From Ancylobacter sp. WKF20 (GTDB lineage Bacteria > Pseudomonadota > Alphaproteobacteria > Rhizobiales > Xanthobacteraceae), in contig NZ_CP121679.1 of assembly GCF_029760895.1 (NCBI RefSeq), forward strand, positions 1,860,001 through 1,924,000: a DNA stretch of 64,000 bases, in the 5' to 3' direction. Under the pieces are notes generated by a model. It had not been told where the DNA came from. It saw only the letters and a program-made list of their open reading frames with translations, and searched no databases. A program made the position numbers and the translations under genes. This document shows, piece by piece, positions 8,216-16,399 of this stretch; position 1 is the first letter of the stretch; each line of letters starts with the position of its first letter.

Positions 8216-10048
8216 TCACGGAAGCTGGCGCACCGCGCCCTTGGCGGCGCTGGTGGCCAGCGCAGCATAGGCCTTGAGCGCCGTCGTCACATTGCGCTTG
8301 CGCGGCGCGGCGGGCGCCCAGCCCTTGGCCTCCTGCGCGGCGCGGCGGGCGGCAAGCTCCTCATCCGCCACCGCAAGATGAATGCGGCGGTTGGGGATGT
8401 CGATCTCGATCGTGTCGCCCTCATGGACGAGGCCGATCGTGCCGCCTTCCGCCGCTTCCGGCGAGACATGGCCGATGGACAAGCCCGAGGAGCCGCCGGA
8501 GAAGCGCCCGTCGGTGATGAGCGCGCACTGCTTGCCGAGGCCTTTCGACTTCAGATAGCTGGTCGGGTAGAGCATTTCCTGCATGCCCGGCCCGCCGCGC
8601 GGCCCCTCATAGCGGATCAGCACGATCTCGCCCGGCTTCACCCGGTTGCCGAGAATGGCCGAGACGGCATCGTCCTGGCTCTCGAACACGCGGGCCGTGC
8701 CGGTGAAGGTGAGGATGCTCTCATCCACGCCCGCCGTCTTCACGATGCAGCCATCCTCGGCGAGGTTGCCGAACAGCACGGCGAGGCCGCCATCCTTGGA
8801 GAAGGCATGCTCGGCGCTGCGGATCACGCCGGTCTCGCGGTTCGTGTCGACGTCGTCGTAGCGCTCCGACTGGGAAAAGGCGACCTGCGTCGGCACGCCG
8901 CCCGGCGCGGCGCGGAAGAAGTCATGCACGGCGGCGCTGCTGGTGCGCTTGACGTCCCAGTGCTCCAGCGCGGCGCCGAGCGTCGGGGCGTGGACGGAGC
9001 CGACCGAGGTGTCGAGCAGCCCGGCCCGGTCCAGCTCACCGAGAATGCCCATGATGCCGCCGGCGCGGTGGACGTCTTCCATGTGCACGTCGCCCACAGC
9101 CGGGGCGACCTTGCACAGCACCGGCACGCGGCGCGACAGCCGGTCAATGTCGGTCATGGTGAAGGGCACCTCGCCCTCATGGGCGGCGGCCAGCAGATGC
9201 AGAACCGTGTTGGTCGAGCCGCCCATGGCGATGTCGAGCGTCATCGCGTTCTCGAAGGCGGCGAAAGTGGCGATGGAGCGCGGCAGCACGCCGGCATCGT
9301 CCTGCTCGTAATAGCGGCGGGCGAGATCGACCACGAGATGGCCGGCCTCGACGAACAGGCGCTTGCGGTCCGCATGGGTGGCGAGCGTCGAGCCATTGCC
9401 GGGAAGCGACAGGCCGAGCGCCTCGGTCAGGCAGTTCATCGAATTGGCGGTGAACATGCCCGAGCAGGAACCGCAGGTCGGGCAGGCCGAGCGCTCGATG
9501 GCCTTCACATCCTCGTCGGAGATGCGGTCGTCGGCCGCCGCCACCATGGCATCGACGAGATCGAGCGCCTTGGCCTTGCCGTTCAGCACCACCTTGCCCG
9601 CTTCCATCGGCCCACCGGAGACGAAGACGGTCGGGATGTTGAGGCGCAGCGACGCCATCAGCATGCCCGGGGTGATCTTGTCGCAATTGGAGATGCAGAC
9701 CATGGCGTCGGCGCAATGGGCGTTGACCATGTACTCCACGCTGTCGGCGATCAGCTCGCGCGAGGGCAGCGAATAGAGCATGCCGTCATGGCCCATGGCG
9801 ATGCCGTCATCGACCGCAATGGTGTTGAACTCCTTGGCCACACCGCCGGCGGCCTCGATCTCACGCGCCACCATCTGACCGAGGTCTTTCAGGTGCACAT
9901 GGCCCGGCACGAACTGGGTGAAGGAGTTCACCACCGCGATGATCGGCTTGCCGAAGTCGCTGTCCTTCATGCCGGTGGCGCGCCAGAGGCCGCGCGCGCC
10001 GGCCATGTTGCGGCCATGGGTGGTGGTACGGGAGCGATAAGCGGGCAT
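8216..10048 (-). CDS. ilvD: Dihydroxy-acid dehydratase
   Basis: 610 aa. Converts 2,3-dihydroxy-isovalerate and 2,3-dihydroxy-3-methylvalerate to the 2-keto acids in valine and isoleucine synthesis; cytoplasmic, Fe-S dependent. Diagnostic sequences: [31 protein letters not shown], the cluster cysteine region [20 protein letters not shown], and [21 protein letters not shown] near the C-terminus. Length fits the IlvD subgroup of about 610-620 residues. The ATG at 10048 has GGAG seven bases upstream; the longer reading adds 23 residues unlike the family. Confidence 0.97.
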   Translation of the reverse strand: MPAYRSRTTTHGRNMAGARGLWRATGMKDSDFGKPIIAVVNSFTQFVPGHVHLKDLGQMVAREIEAAGGVAKEFNTIAVDDGIAMGHDGMLYSLPSRELIADSVEYMVNAHCADAMVCISNCDKITPGMLMASLRLNIPTVFVSGGPMEAGKVVLNGKAKALDLVDAMVAAADDRISDEDVKAIERSACPTCGSCSGMFTANSMNCLTEALGLSLPGNGSTLATHADRKRLFVEAGHLVVDLARRYYEQDDAGVLPRSIATFAAFENAMTLDIAMGGSTNTVLHLLAAAHEGEVPFTMTDIDRLSRRVPVLCKVAPAVGDVHMEDVHRAGGIMGILGELDRAGLLDTSVGSVHAPTLGAALEHWDVKRTSSAAVHDFFRAAPGGVPTQVAFSQSERYDDVDTNRETGVIRSAEHAFSKDGGLAVLFGNLAEDGCIVKTAGVDESILTFTGTARVFESQDDAVSAILGNRVKPGEIVLIRYEGPRGGPGMQEMLYPTSYLKSKGLGKQCALITDGRFSGGSSGLSIGHVSPEAAEGGTIGLVHEGDTIEIDIPNRRIHLAVADEELAARRAAQEAKGWAPAAPRKRNVTTALKAYAALATSAAKGAVRQLP

Positions 10049-10135
10049 GGAATTTCTCCAAACTTCTTGGCCGGGCTTATGCGCCGAGCCTCCCGGTCGC
10101 GCAAGATTTTCTCGCACGACGCGCGTCGCGCCGCC

Positions 10136-10768
10136 TTACAGGACCACCGGCCGGTTCGGCAGTTCGTCCGTGTCGCCCGGAACGCTGGGAATGTGCAAGG
10201 CGAGCAGCCGCCCGGCTTCCGCCACGCCCGCCTCGATGCCATCGACCAGCCGCCCCTCACGCGCGCCGGCGAGCACGCGGGCGCACACATCCTCCCAGGC
10301 GGCGGTCCCCACCTTGGCGTGAATGGCCTCATCGGCCACCACTTCGACCCGATGCTCCAGCAGGGCGACGAAAATCAGAACCCCCGTGCGATGGCGGGTC
10401 TGATGGATGCCGAAGCTGAGAAAATGATCGAGCGCCGCGTGGCGGGCGGCGGCGCGCTCCAGCGCCGCCGGCACGCAGCGCCGGCCGAGCGGCGTCAGCG
10501 CGAGCAGGGCGCCCAGCACCAGAAAGAAAATACCCTGTATCACCAATAATTTGGCCACGTCGAGCGGCAGCAGGAAGGCGAGCGGCCAGGGCGCCAGCAG
10601 CGCGATCACCGCTGCCCAGAGCAGGGCGTGCGGGCCGTGGTCGATCAGCGGCCGCGTCGAGAGCACAACACGGATTTCACCCGCCGTCCCCCTCTCCGCT
10701 CGCGCCACCGCCGCGGCGATGCGGGACTGACCCTCCACGCTCAGCAACGCCCCCTCCTCCGCCGCCAT
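10136..10768 (-). CDS. TPM-domain membrane protein
   Basis: 210 aa starting at the ATG that overlaps the stop of the upstream gene (TGATG). Begins AAEEGALLSVEGQSRIAAAVARAE then TAGEIRVVLSTRP, the opening of a TPM domain; two hydrophobic segments (LLWAAVIALLAPWPLAFLL and LLVIQGIFFLVLGALLAL) are followed by FLSFGIHQTRHRTGVLIFVALLEHRVEVVAD, the core TPM fold found in YgcG/Psb32 proteins. Last gene of a LemA/TPM/TPM operon; the overlap indicates translational coupling. Function of these operons is unclear, with links to envelope stress or photosystem repair in other organisms. Confidence 0.85.
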   Translation of the reverse strand: MAAEEGALLSVEGQSRIAAAVARAERGTAGEIRVVLSTRPLIDHGPHALLWAAVIALLAPWPLAFLLPLDVAKLLVIQGIFFLVLGALLALTPLGRRCVPAALERAAARHAALDHFLSFGIHQTRHRTGVLIFVALLEHRVEVVADEAIHAKVGTAAWEDVCARVLAGAREGRLVDGIEAGVAEAGRLLALHIPSVPGDTDELPNRPVVL

Positions 10769-11565
10769 CACCAGCTCCCCGACGCCCCGCCACCACCGGA
10801 GGAGCCCCCTCCCCCGGAAAAACCGCCACCGCCACTCGACCAGCCGCCGCCACCGCCCGATCGGCTGTTCCATTCCCAGCCGCTCGCGGCGCCCGCCGCC
10901 ACGCCGCGCCGACGACCACGAACGCCGCCCGAACGGATCTGGCGGATCATGACGAACAGGAAAAACCCGACCATGACCAGCACGATGAGGATGTTGAGCC
11001 AGTCCTCGACCGACAGCGCCGGCTCGGCCGCCTCCCGCGCCCGCGCCTCAGCCTCGGCGGGGTCCAGATTGAGGATTTCGAGGATGGCAGCCACGCCGCG
11101 GCTGATACCGCCGGCAAAATCGCCCGAGCGGAAAGCGGGCAGGATGGTGGTGCTGATGATGGTGCTTGCCACCGCATCCGGCAGCACGCCCTCAAGGCCA
11201 TAGCCGACCTCAATGCGCACCTTGCGCTCATTGGGCGCCACCAGCAGCAGCACGCCGTTGTTCTTCTCGGCCTGCCCGATCTTCCAGTGGCGGAACAGAC
11301 GGTTGGCGTAATCTTCCACCGAGGTGCCCTCAAGCGAGGGCACCGTCGCGACGACGAGCTGGTCGGTCGTCTTTTCCTGCTGCGCCGCCAGTTCCCCGTC
11401 GAGCCGGGCCAGCGTCGCCGCATCGAGAATGCCGGCCGCATCGACCACGCGACCGGTCAACACGGGAAAGCTCAGCTCGGCGCGGGCCGAAGCGACGAGT
11501 CCCCCCAGCGCCACCAGGGCGACCAGCAGCAGAGCGGGAAATCTGAACCGGAAGGAACGGACCAT
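10768..11565 (-). CDS. TPM-domain protein, YgcG-like
   Basis: 265 aa with a signal peptide (to about residue 29, SARAE), a TPM domain (VVDAAGILDAATLARLDGEL, TDQLVVATVPSLEGTSVEDYANRLF, KNNGVLLLVAPNERKVRIEVGYGLEGVLPD), a transmembrane helix around residues 190-210 (NILIVLVMVGFFLFVMI) and a long glycine/serine-rich tail ending SGSW, as in YgcG. The TPM domain is predicted to face the periplasm. It lies downstream of lemA with a 19-bp gap and overlaps the next gene by one base. Confidence 0.9.
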   Translation of the reverse strand: MVRSFRFRFPALLLVALVALGGLVASARAELSFPVLTGRVVDAAGILDAATLARLDGELAAQQEKTTDQLVVATVPSLEGTSVEDYANRLFRHWKIGQAEKNNGVLLLVAPNERKVRIEVGYGLEGVLPDAVASTIISTTILPAFRSGDFAGGISRGVAAILEILNLDPAEAEARAREAAEPALSVEDWLNILIVLVMVGFFLFVMIRQIRSGGVRGRRRGVAAGAASGWEWNSRSGGGGGWSSGGGGFSGGGGSSGGGGASGSW

Positions 11566-11584
11566 CTGGGTCAGCCCTCGGCGT

Positions 11585-12199
11585 TCAATTGAACTTCACC
11601 TTCGGCACCTGCATCTGCTCCTGCGAGACGGTGAAGGTCTCCATCGGCTTGTTGCCGCGGTAGAGCGTGTTGGCCCAGAGCACGCCGGGGAAGGTGCGCA
11701 GCTCGGTGTTATAGACCCGGACCGCCTCGATATAGTCGCGCCTCGCCACGGCGATGCGGTTCTCGGTGCCCTCGATCTGTGCCTGCAAGGCAAGGAAGTT
11801 CTGGTTGGATTTGAGGTCCGGGTACGCTTCGGCCACCGCGATCAGCCGCCCGAGCGCGCTGGAGAGCTGGCCCTGCGCGCTCTGGAACTGCTGGAATTTG
11901 GCGGGGTCGGTGATGGTGTCGGCGTCCACCTTGATCGAGGTCGCGTTGGCCCGCGCCTGCGTCACCTGGGTGAGCACGTCCTTTTCCTGCTGCGCATAGC
12001 CCTTGACCGTCTCCACGAGGTTCGGGATCAGGTCGGAGCGGCGCTGATACTGGTTGAGCACCTCGCTCCATGCGGCCTTGGCCCGCTCTTCCTCAGTCGG
12101 AATGGTATTGACGCCGCAGCCGGCGAGACCGAGCGCCATCATGGCGAGGAGAAAGGCGGCGCCGATCCGGCGCAGGGCGGAGGCGGGAAGTGTGGTCAT
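11585..12199 (-). CDS. LemA family lipoprotein
   Basis: 204 aa. A lipobox (MALGLAGCG) near residue 28 indicates a membrane-anchored lipoprotein. The LemA helical bundle follows: AWSEVLNQYQRRSDLIPNLVETVKGYA, then QGQLSSALGRLIAVAEAYPDLKSNQNF and RIAVARRDYIEAVRVYNTELRTFPG, a very conserved family signature. LemA genes are commonly followed by TPM/YgcG genes, as here; the trio probably acts together in the envelope. Its ATG overlaps a possible upstream small gene by ATGA. Confidence 0.93.
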   Translation of the reverse strand: MTTLPASALRRIGAAFLLAMMALGLAGCGVNTIPTEEERAKAAWSEVLNQYQRRSDLIPNLVETVKGYAQQEKDVLTQVTQARANATSIKVDADTITDPAKFQQFQSAQGQLSSALGRLIAVAEAYPDLKSNQNFLALQAQIEGTENRIAVARRDYIEAVRVYNTELRTFPGVLWANTLYRGNKPMETFTVSQEQMQVPKVKFN

Positions 12200-12327
12200 G
12201 TCGGCAGCCCCATGAAACGCACCGCGCAGGCGGCACCGCCATCCTTATAGGCCGCCGCCGCCGCGCCGGCCATGCCGGCGTGACCGAACGACAGGCAGAG
12301 CGCGAGGGTTGCGAACGCGACGTCCAC
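12196..12327 (-). CDS. Possible 43-aa secreted peptide gene coupled to LemA
   Basis: A GTG at 12327 with a strong GGAGGAG seven bases upstream opens a 43-codon frame whose TGA overlaps the lemA ATG (ATGA). The product begins with a hydrophobic run (VAFATLALCLSFGHAGMAGAAAAA) that could be a signal peptide and ends CAVRFMGLPT with one extra cysteine. The RBS and overlap argue for translation; no family is recognised. It could be a leader that couples lemA translation. Confidence 0.4.
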   Translation of the reverse strand: MDVAFATLALCLSFGHAGMAGAAAAAYKDGGAACAVRFMGLPT

Positions 12328-12489
12328 GGGCCTCTCCTCCCCCGGAAGGCCGGGGACAGGGCGAGCGGTCCTCGCGACCACGCCGCCGTGACGGCCCGGA
12401 CCTTCGGGACCATGTGGACCGTGCCGTGCATTCGGTTGGCGCGGCAGACCGCCTTTGCTAACGTGCCGCCGCGCCCGCAGCGGGCGCCG

Positions 12490-12565
12490 GGGCCTGTAGC
12501 TCAATGGTTAGAGCCGACCGCTCATAACGGTCTGGTTGTAGGTTCGAGTCCTACCGGGCCCACCA
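12490..12565 (+). tRNA. tRNA with CAT anticodon (probably Ile2, lysidine type; possibly elongator Met)
   Basis: 76 nt with encoded CCA. Acceptor arms GGGCCTG/CGGGCCC, D-arm GCTCAATGGTTAGAGC, anticodon stem GACCG/CGGTC closing loop CTCATAA (anticodon CAT), T-arm GTAGG-TTCGAGT-CCTAC, discriminator A. The overall sequence resembles bacterial ileX-type tRNA-Ile2, where C34 becomes lysidine; TilS identity elements cannot be fully judged by eye. The 3' 16 bp are the island's attachment core and remain intact after insertion. Confidence 0.93.
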
Positions 12566-13710
12566 GATTTTCCGAGGGGCTTTGATTTTCCATCGGTTTT
12601 TGCTCCTTTTGTCCCGCCGTTCGGCGAGACTGGTGAAAGTGGGACAATCGGACGGGCCGCCATAGCGTCAAGCCGGGCGAAGGCGTTCGCGGCCATAAGC
12701 TTGCGCTGCGCTTTGCGGACGTAGATTTCGGCCGTCTCCAGCTTCGACCAGCCGAACACGGCGCACAGTTCGGAAGCCGTAGCCCCGCTTTCGGCGAGGA
12801 TCGTCGCCGCCGCCTTACGGACGCCATGGGCCGAGCAATGCGGCAGACCAGCCTCATTGCACCAGTCACGGAAGCGGTTGCCGAAACTCTCCTTCGTGTA
12901 GGGCTTCCCGTGTGCCGACACGACGAAGGAGCGCTCGCCAATGGGCGTGGCGGCAATGATCTTGCACAGTTCGGCGCGCACGGGGATTTCGATCCGCACG
13001 GGGCGCCGGTTGCGATTCTTCTCCTGTGTGAACGCGAAGTATCCGCCTTCAACGTGCTGCGGCCCAAGCGCATAGATGTCGCCGCGCCGCCCGCCTGTGT
13101 GGAGTAGGAGCGCCAGCGCCAGCCGCGCCATGCTGCCGATCGGGTGCGCGATCTCGAACCGCCGCACCTCTTCCACCGTCCAGGCGTGGAACCCCTCGCT
13201 CGATGTGTTGATCTTGCCAATGCCAGCCGCTGGGTTTGCCTTCAGCAAGCCCTCAAGCACGCACCAGGCGAAGAATGCTTTAAGGTACTTCACCAGCTTG
13301 TCGGCGGCGCCGGGCGTCTGCCGGCGTTTGTCCCGGCTCTTCTCAATGTCGCTACGGCGGAAAGCGGCCAGCGGGAGCGGCCCGGCGTTGACTGCGTACC
13401 GGTCGAGCACGCTGCGCTTGTCGCGCTGCGTCGCGGACTCATGGCCCTTGAAGAGCGAGGACGCATAATAGCGGTTCAATGCCCACTGAAAGCTGCCATC
13501 GGGCACTCGCTCCAGCTTTGGCCGGCCATCCTCAGGAACGCCGCGCAGAGCGCGGAAATATGCCGCCACGAAGGCGTCAGAGAGTGAGCCATCCTCATTG
13601 AGCGCGGCGCGGATGCGCACCTTCTTGCGGCCTGGAACCCGGACATACCAGCGCACATTTCCGCGCGCGTCGGTGTCGGGGCTCAGATGTCGGAGCTTGA
13701 TCTCGGCCAT
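12508..13710 (-). CDS. int: Tyrosine recombinase (integrase)
   Basis: 400 aa. Core-binding and SAM-like region at about 65-165 (RYYASSLFKGHESATQRDKRS...), catalytic domain after about 185 with the conserved residues: Arg in LLLHTGGRRGDIYAL, HGVRKAAATILAESG (box with HxxR) and GWSKLETAEIYVRKA carrying the nucleophilic Tyr. Catalyses insertion and excision at the tRNA. Its ATG overlaps the upstream HTH gene (TGATG). The last 19 or so codons (GGPGRTRTYN...) are antisense to the tRNA itself, so the C-terminus is encoded by host DNA only when integrated. Confidence 0.95.
   Translation of the reverse strand: MAEIKLRHLSPDTDARGNVRWYVRVPGRKKVRIRAALNEDGSLSDAFVAAYFRALRGVPEDGRPKLERVPDGSFQWALNRYYASSLFKGHESATQRDKRSVLDRYAVNAGPLPLAAFRRSDIEKSRDKRRQTPGAADKLVKYLKAFFAWCVLEGLLKANPAAGIGKINTSSEGFHAWTVEEVRRFEIAHPIGSMARLALALLLHTGGRRGDIYALGPQHVEGGYFAFTQEKNRNRRPVRIEIPVRAELCKIIAATPIGERSFVVSAHGKPYTKESFGNRFRDWCNEAGLPHCSAHGVRKAAATILAESGATASELCAVFGWSKLETAEIYVRKAQRKLMAANAFARLDAMAARPIVPLSPVSPNGGTKGAKTDGKSKPLGKSGGPGRTRTYNQTVMSGRL
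12550..12565 (+). repeat. attL core of the island (tRNA 3' end)
   Basis: CCTACCGGGCCCACCA, identical to 29774-29789. It is the 3' end of the tRNA gene, a standard target for tyrosine integrases, and the integrase gene sits immediately inside. Confidence 0.9.
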
Positions 13711-13952
13711 CAGAGCACGCGGCCATCGAGAGGATTATGCGCGAGGGGGGCCTCGCGGAGCGCCTGCCAATGGTCGTGGATCGCCTGCACGTCCCAAAGC
13801 ATGATTGCACCGATCTTAAGGCCGGCCGGCATCTTGCCTTCGGCCACCCAATTATCGAAGGTCGACGGGGACACGCTCAGGCTGGCGGCCGCCTCATCCC
13901 GGCGGAGGGCGAAGCGCGGCAGCGTCTGTTGCCTCAGGGAACGGGCGCTCAA
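13710..13952 (-). CDS. Small HTH protein, excisionase/AlpA-like
   Basis: 80 aa, TTG start at 13952 with GGGGAG upstream. RRDEAAASLSVSPSTFDNWVAEGKMPAGLKIGAIMLWDVQAIHDHW is the MerR-type winged helix of the helix-turn-helix_17/AlpA group: recognition helix, then a basic wing, then a tryptophan after the D. Such proteins act as excisionases or activators of integrase genes in phages and PICIs. It is directly upstream of, and overlaps, int. Confidence 0.8.
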   Translation of the reverse strand: MSARSLRQQTLPRFALRRDEAAASLSVSPSTFDNWVAEGKMPAGLKIGAIMLWDVQAIHDHWQALREAPLAHNPLDGRVL

Positions 13953-13956
13953 CGAA

Positions 13957-14166
13957 CTACTCCCCTACTCCAATCTTGAGCCTGTCGAGCGCCTTGCGCT
14001 CGATGATCAGCGGCGATGTTCGGCCACCGGAGAAACCATGCTTGGCCGGGAGCTTTCCCTCGGCCACCATTTTCGTGACGGTGCGCCGCGAGCAACCCAA
14101 CTCGTGCGCAATGGCCTTGGCGCCGCGGATGAAGGAGGGCTCGCTGGACATCAAATCCCCTCTCAT
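13957..14166 (-). CDS. Small HTH DNA-binding protein
   Basis: 69 aa, ATG at 14166 overlapping the previous stop as ATGA. GAKAIAHELGCSRRTVTKMVAEGKLPAKHGFSGGRTSPLIIERKALDRL is again the excisionase/HTH_17 fold, distinct from the 80-aa neighbour. Two such proteins in tandem before int suggest one is the excisionase and the other an activator or repressor of the early operon. Which is which cannot be read from sequence. Confidence 0.75.
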   Translation of the reverse strand: MRGDLMSSEPSFIRGAKAIAHELGCSRRTVTKMVAEGKLPAKHGFSGGRTSPLIIERKALDRLKIGVGE

Positions 14167-14954
14167 CGATCCGAGATGCCCGAGCTGCGATGCTGGATAA
14201 CCGCATCGAAGCCATTGCGGATGGCGAGACTGATATTGACGCGGGTGGCGCTCACGGCTTTGCCGCGGGCCAGAAAGTACTCTGCCTCGATCTTGGCACC
14301 CGCGCGCTTCCATGCCTCAATCGCCTCCTCACTGGCCGGCCTTACGCCGATCGGGGGCAGCTCATCGCTTAAGGGAATGACGTTCACACCTGACGAGCCG
14401 CGCTCCCAGCCCGCAATCCGGTAGGCGGCAGAGACGTCACTCGGCTCAGCGCTGAACGGGCTAACAAAATTCGGCATGTCGTAGTTGCCGAAGAAAACGA
14501 AGCGTCGGTCGATGATCTCAACGAACATATCGCCTCGACAGATGGCGCCGGGGCGATAGTTGTTGGAGTGCTCACAGATGAACCCATAAAGCGCAAAACG
14601 GTCGCGGCCGGCGCCGTATTCACAACTTGGCAGATCCAACAGAAAAGGGTGCGTCGACAGCATCGGCTCGGCGAGGTCATCGAGCCGTTCGGGGATATGG
14701 CCATAGATCGAGCAGAACTCATCGGAGATCGCACCACCTAGGCGGGCGGCCGGCGTGAGTTCCAGGCCGGCGGAGAACAGTGCCCCGACGACAATCATCT
14801 GAGAGAGGCCTTTGGTCGTGTAAATTCGGGCGGAACCACGGCCCTTGTTATCGGACGGGGGAGCGAGTTTGCTCTTCACGAGCAGCTCAATGCCGGCCAG
14901 AGAAAGGCCAGAGGCAGCTGCAAGATCATCAGCTCGGAATCGCGGCGTCTCCAT
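14163..14954 (-). CDS. MerR-like N-terminal HTH protein with unknown effector domain
   Basis: 263 aa. The N-terminus (FRADDLAAASGLSLAGIELLVKSKLAPPS...ARIYTTKGLSQMIVVGALFSAG) has the HTH and wing of MerR-type proteins, about residues 5-60. The remainder (to DAVIQHRSSGISDR) is not a family I recognise; it has several aromatic residues and a cysteine pair (LPSCEYG, ICEHSNN, ICRGD). Part of the leftward early operon between the acidic protein and the small HTH gene. Probably a regulator of the island. Confidence 0.7.
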   Translation of the reverse strand: METPRFRADDLAAASGLSLAGIELLVKSKLAPPSDNKGRGSARIYTTKGLSQMIVVGALFSAGLELTPAARLGGAISDEFCSIYGHIPERLDDLAEPMLSTHPFLLDLPSCEYGAGRDRFALYGFICEHSNNYRPGAICRGDMFVEIIDRRFVFFGNYDMPNFVSPFSAEPSDVSAAYRIAGWERGSSGVNVIPLSDELPPIGVRPASEEAIEAWKRAGAKIEAEYFLARGKAVSATRVNISLAIRNGFDAVIQHRSSGISDR

Positions 14955-15048
14955 ACGATGAAGCTACTTCGGCGTTTATCCGAAGTCAACTATTTCGGAG
15001 AAACGCCGAACCGCAGTCTTGGCGGGCTGGCAGATCGGCTGCTTCACT

Positions 15049-15297
15049 CTAGTCGTGCCCGTGAAACCCGGGGGGATCATCGTCTTCGGCCGGATCATCG
15101 TCCTCCCGGAAGTCATCCATCTCGGCAGGATCATCATCCTCCGCCGGGTCGTCAGCCTCGGGGAAATCATCGGCCTCAATGTCCGGATCCCCGTCGAGCT
15201 GGTCGAGCATAAAGATCAGCGACTCGATGGCGCGCTCAACGCGCTCGCGCAGGGCCAGACGTTCCACCATCACGAATTCGCGGGTGTGCGCGTTCAT
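15049..15297 (-). CDS. Small acidic repeat protein
   Basis: 82 aa. The N-terminal half is a likely helix (REFVMVERLALRERVERAIESLIFMLDQL); the C-terminal half is almost all Asp/Glu/Pro in imperfect repeats of the DDPAEDDDPAEMDDF kind, strongly negatively charged and probably disordered. The ATG at 15297 overlaps the upstream stop as ATGA. Such DNA-mimic-like tails are known in anti-restriction and anti-repressor proteins, but this one is not recognised. Composition could also arise from expansion of a GATGATCC-like repeat in the DNA. Confidence 0.6.
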   Translation of the reverse strand: MNAHTREFVMVERLALRERVERAIESLIFMLDQLDGDPDIEADDFPEADDPAEDDDPAEMDDFREDDDPAEDDDPPGFHGHD

Positions 15298-15539
15298 CGC
15301 CGCACCCATGGGGAGATCGAAGCCGCGCCTGGAGCCTGTGAGGACTCTTCAGTCCATCGGCGCAGGCTGGCGATCATGTCGACGGTGCCCCGCTTCTTGC
15401 GAACGATGACGACGCACACCTCGACGCATTCGTTGCAGATGATCTGATGGTTCGGCCCGGCGATAAGGCATTCGACGGCGTCGTTCTCCTTGCCGCAGAA
15501 GGTGCAGAGGTGGGGCACGAAGGGGCGGGACGCGCTCAT
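15294..15539 (-). CDS. Stand-alone ClpX-type C4 zinc finger protein
   Basis: 81 aa. CTFCGKENDAVECLIAGPNHQIICNECVEVC matches the ClpX N-terminal zinc-binding domain (PF06689): Cys-x2-Cys, about 18 residues, Cys-x2-Cys, with the G-P-x-x-x-I-C-N-E-C core. ClpX's AAA+ motor is absent. In ClpX this domain dimerises and recruits adaptors and some substrates, so a free copy could compete with or decorate host ClpX. Its ATG overlaps the S24 gene stop as ATGA. Confidence 0.85.
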   Translation of the reverse strand: MSASRPFVPHLCTFCGKENDAVECLIAGPNHQIICNECVEVCVVIVRKKRGTVDMIASLRRWTEESSQAPGAASISPWVRR

Positions 15540-15922
15540 GCCGCCCTCCCCTGCCGGCAGGCGGCTTCCAGCAGACGCTGCTCTCTGATCTTCACGTCAG
15601 CCACGACAACGGCGAGCACGTTCTCATCGAACCAGTCCGCCGACACGAGGCGCTCGCCGTAATGCCTGTTGTCGACAGTGAGCCGTATCTGCCCCTTGCC
15701 GGCGAGCACATTCGACGCCCGCCTGAGATCCCAGCTGCCGAAGGAGTTACCGACGAGATAGATGCCCTCGCCCTCATACTGCGTGCAGGCCCGCACCAGC
15801 ACATAGTCCCAGCCGCCGCGCAACGTGGGCTCCATCGTGTCGCTCGGCACCCTCTCAAGCCGCAGATGTGGCGAAAGAAGAGCTTCGGTCGGCACCGCTT
15901 GTCCGAAAAGGTCGCCACTCAT
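15536..15922 (-). CDS. S24 (LexA/CI-type) peptidase domain without HTH
   Basis: 128 aa. VPSDTMEPTLRGGWDYVLV is the S24 catalytic serine motif (S-x-M-x-P-T-l), and LAGKGQIRLTVDNRHYGERLV the later block that normally carries the lysine and N-x-x-Y. The N-terminal DNA-binding part of LexA/CI repressors is missing. It could be a self-cleaving partner for the separately encoded XRE repressor, or an anti-repressor-like regulator responding to RecA. Third-from-top gene of the early operon, overlapping both neighbours by ATGA. Confidence 0.8.
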   Translation of the reverse strand: MSGDLFGQAVPTEALLSPHLRLERVPSDTMEPTLRGGWDYVLVRACTQYEGEGIYLVGNSFGSWDLRRASNVLAGKGQIRLTVDNRHYGERLVSADWFDENVLAVVVADVKIREQRLLEAACRQGRAA

Positions 15923-16314
15923 GCCGCCCCCCTGCCGAACCAGTCGTTGGAGGATCGGCTCTTGAGGCCGGCATCAAAGAGAGCGCTGAACGAATTAGCG
16001 GTGACAGACACCATGGCCATCCGGCCAGAGGAGAAAGTTCCATCGGGAAAGACCGTCGAGGCGAAAATCTCGGGATCCGGCAGATGCATGATCGGGTTCT
16101 GACTGGCGCCGGGATAGATCTCGGCCAGCGCCGCCTCGATCTCGCGCACCGCCCGTGCAATGCGTTCCCGCGGCGAGAGGGGCGCCGCAAATGGCGCTGG
16201 GGCTGCCGTGAGGGTGGCTATGCCCGCCGGCATTGTGACAAGTGCCGCGCCCAGACAAAGCGCCTGGCGCCGGCTGGGGATGCACTTCTCCTGTTCGCGA
16301 TCATGGGTGCCCAT
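15919..16314 (-). CDS. Short exported protein, Tat-like signal, function unknown
   Basis: 131 aa. SRRQALCLGAALVTMPAG near the N-terminus is a twin-arginine-like signal, followed by an alanine-rich region, a helix (REIEAALAEIYP) and no known domain. The ATG at 16314 has AGGAG eight bases upstream. First gene of the leftward early operon; two palindromic operators lie between it and the divergent XRE repressor gene. Confidence 0.6.
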   Translation of the reverse strand: MGTHDREQEKCIPSRRQALCLGAALVTMPAGIATLTAAPAPFAAPLSPRERIARAVREIEAALAEIYPGASQNPIMHLPDPEIFASTVFPDGTFSSGRMAMVSVTANSFSALFDAGLKSRSSNDWFGRGAA

Positions 16315-16339
16315 GCGCGTGCTCCTGTGTTAGGAATGG

Positions 16340-16358
16340 ATCAACAGTTTATGTTGAT
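16340..16358. promoter_or_regulatory. Operator 1 of the island's divergent control region
   Basis: Perfect dyad ATCAACA-GTTTA-TGTTGAT, 26 bp upstream of the early operon start. A second copy lies 38 bp away (centre to centre). Likely bound by the XRE protein encoded at 16400. Confidence 0.7.
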
Positions 16359-16378
16359 AGGTTGATCGACTAAGGTCG

Positions 16379-16395
16379 TCAACAGAAAATGTTGA
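16379..16395. promoter_or_regulatory. Operator 2, adjacent to the repressor start codon
   Basis: Dyad TCAACA-GAAAA-TGTTGA, same half-sites as operator 1. It ends four bases before the repressor ATG at 16400, so repressor binding would block its own transcription start; this fits autoregulation. Confidence 0.7.
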
Positions 16396-16399
16396 TTGA

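Noticed and set aside
8207..10549. 780-codon frame opposite ilvD
   Set aside because: Antisense to a certain IlvD; composition His/Arg/Gly-rich, no motif.
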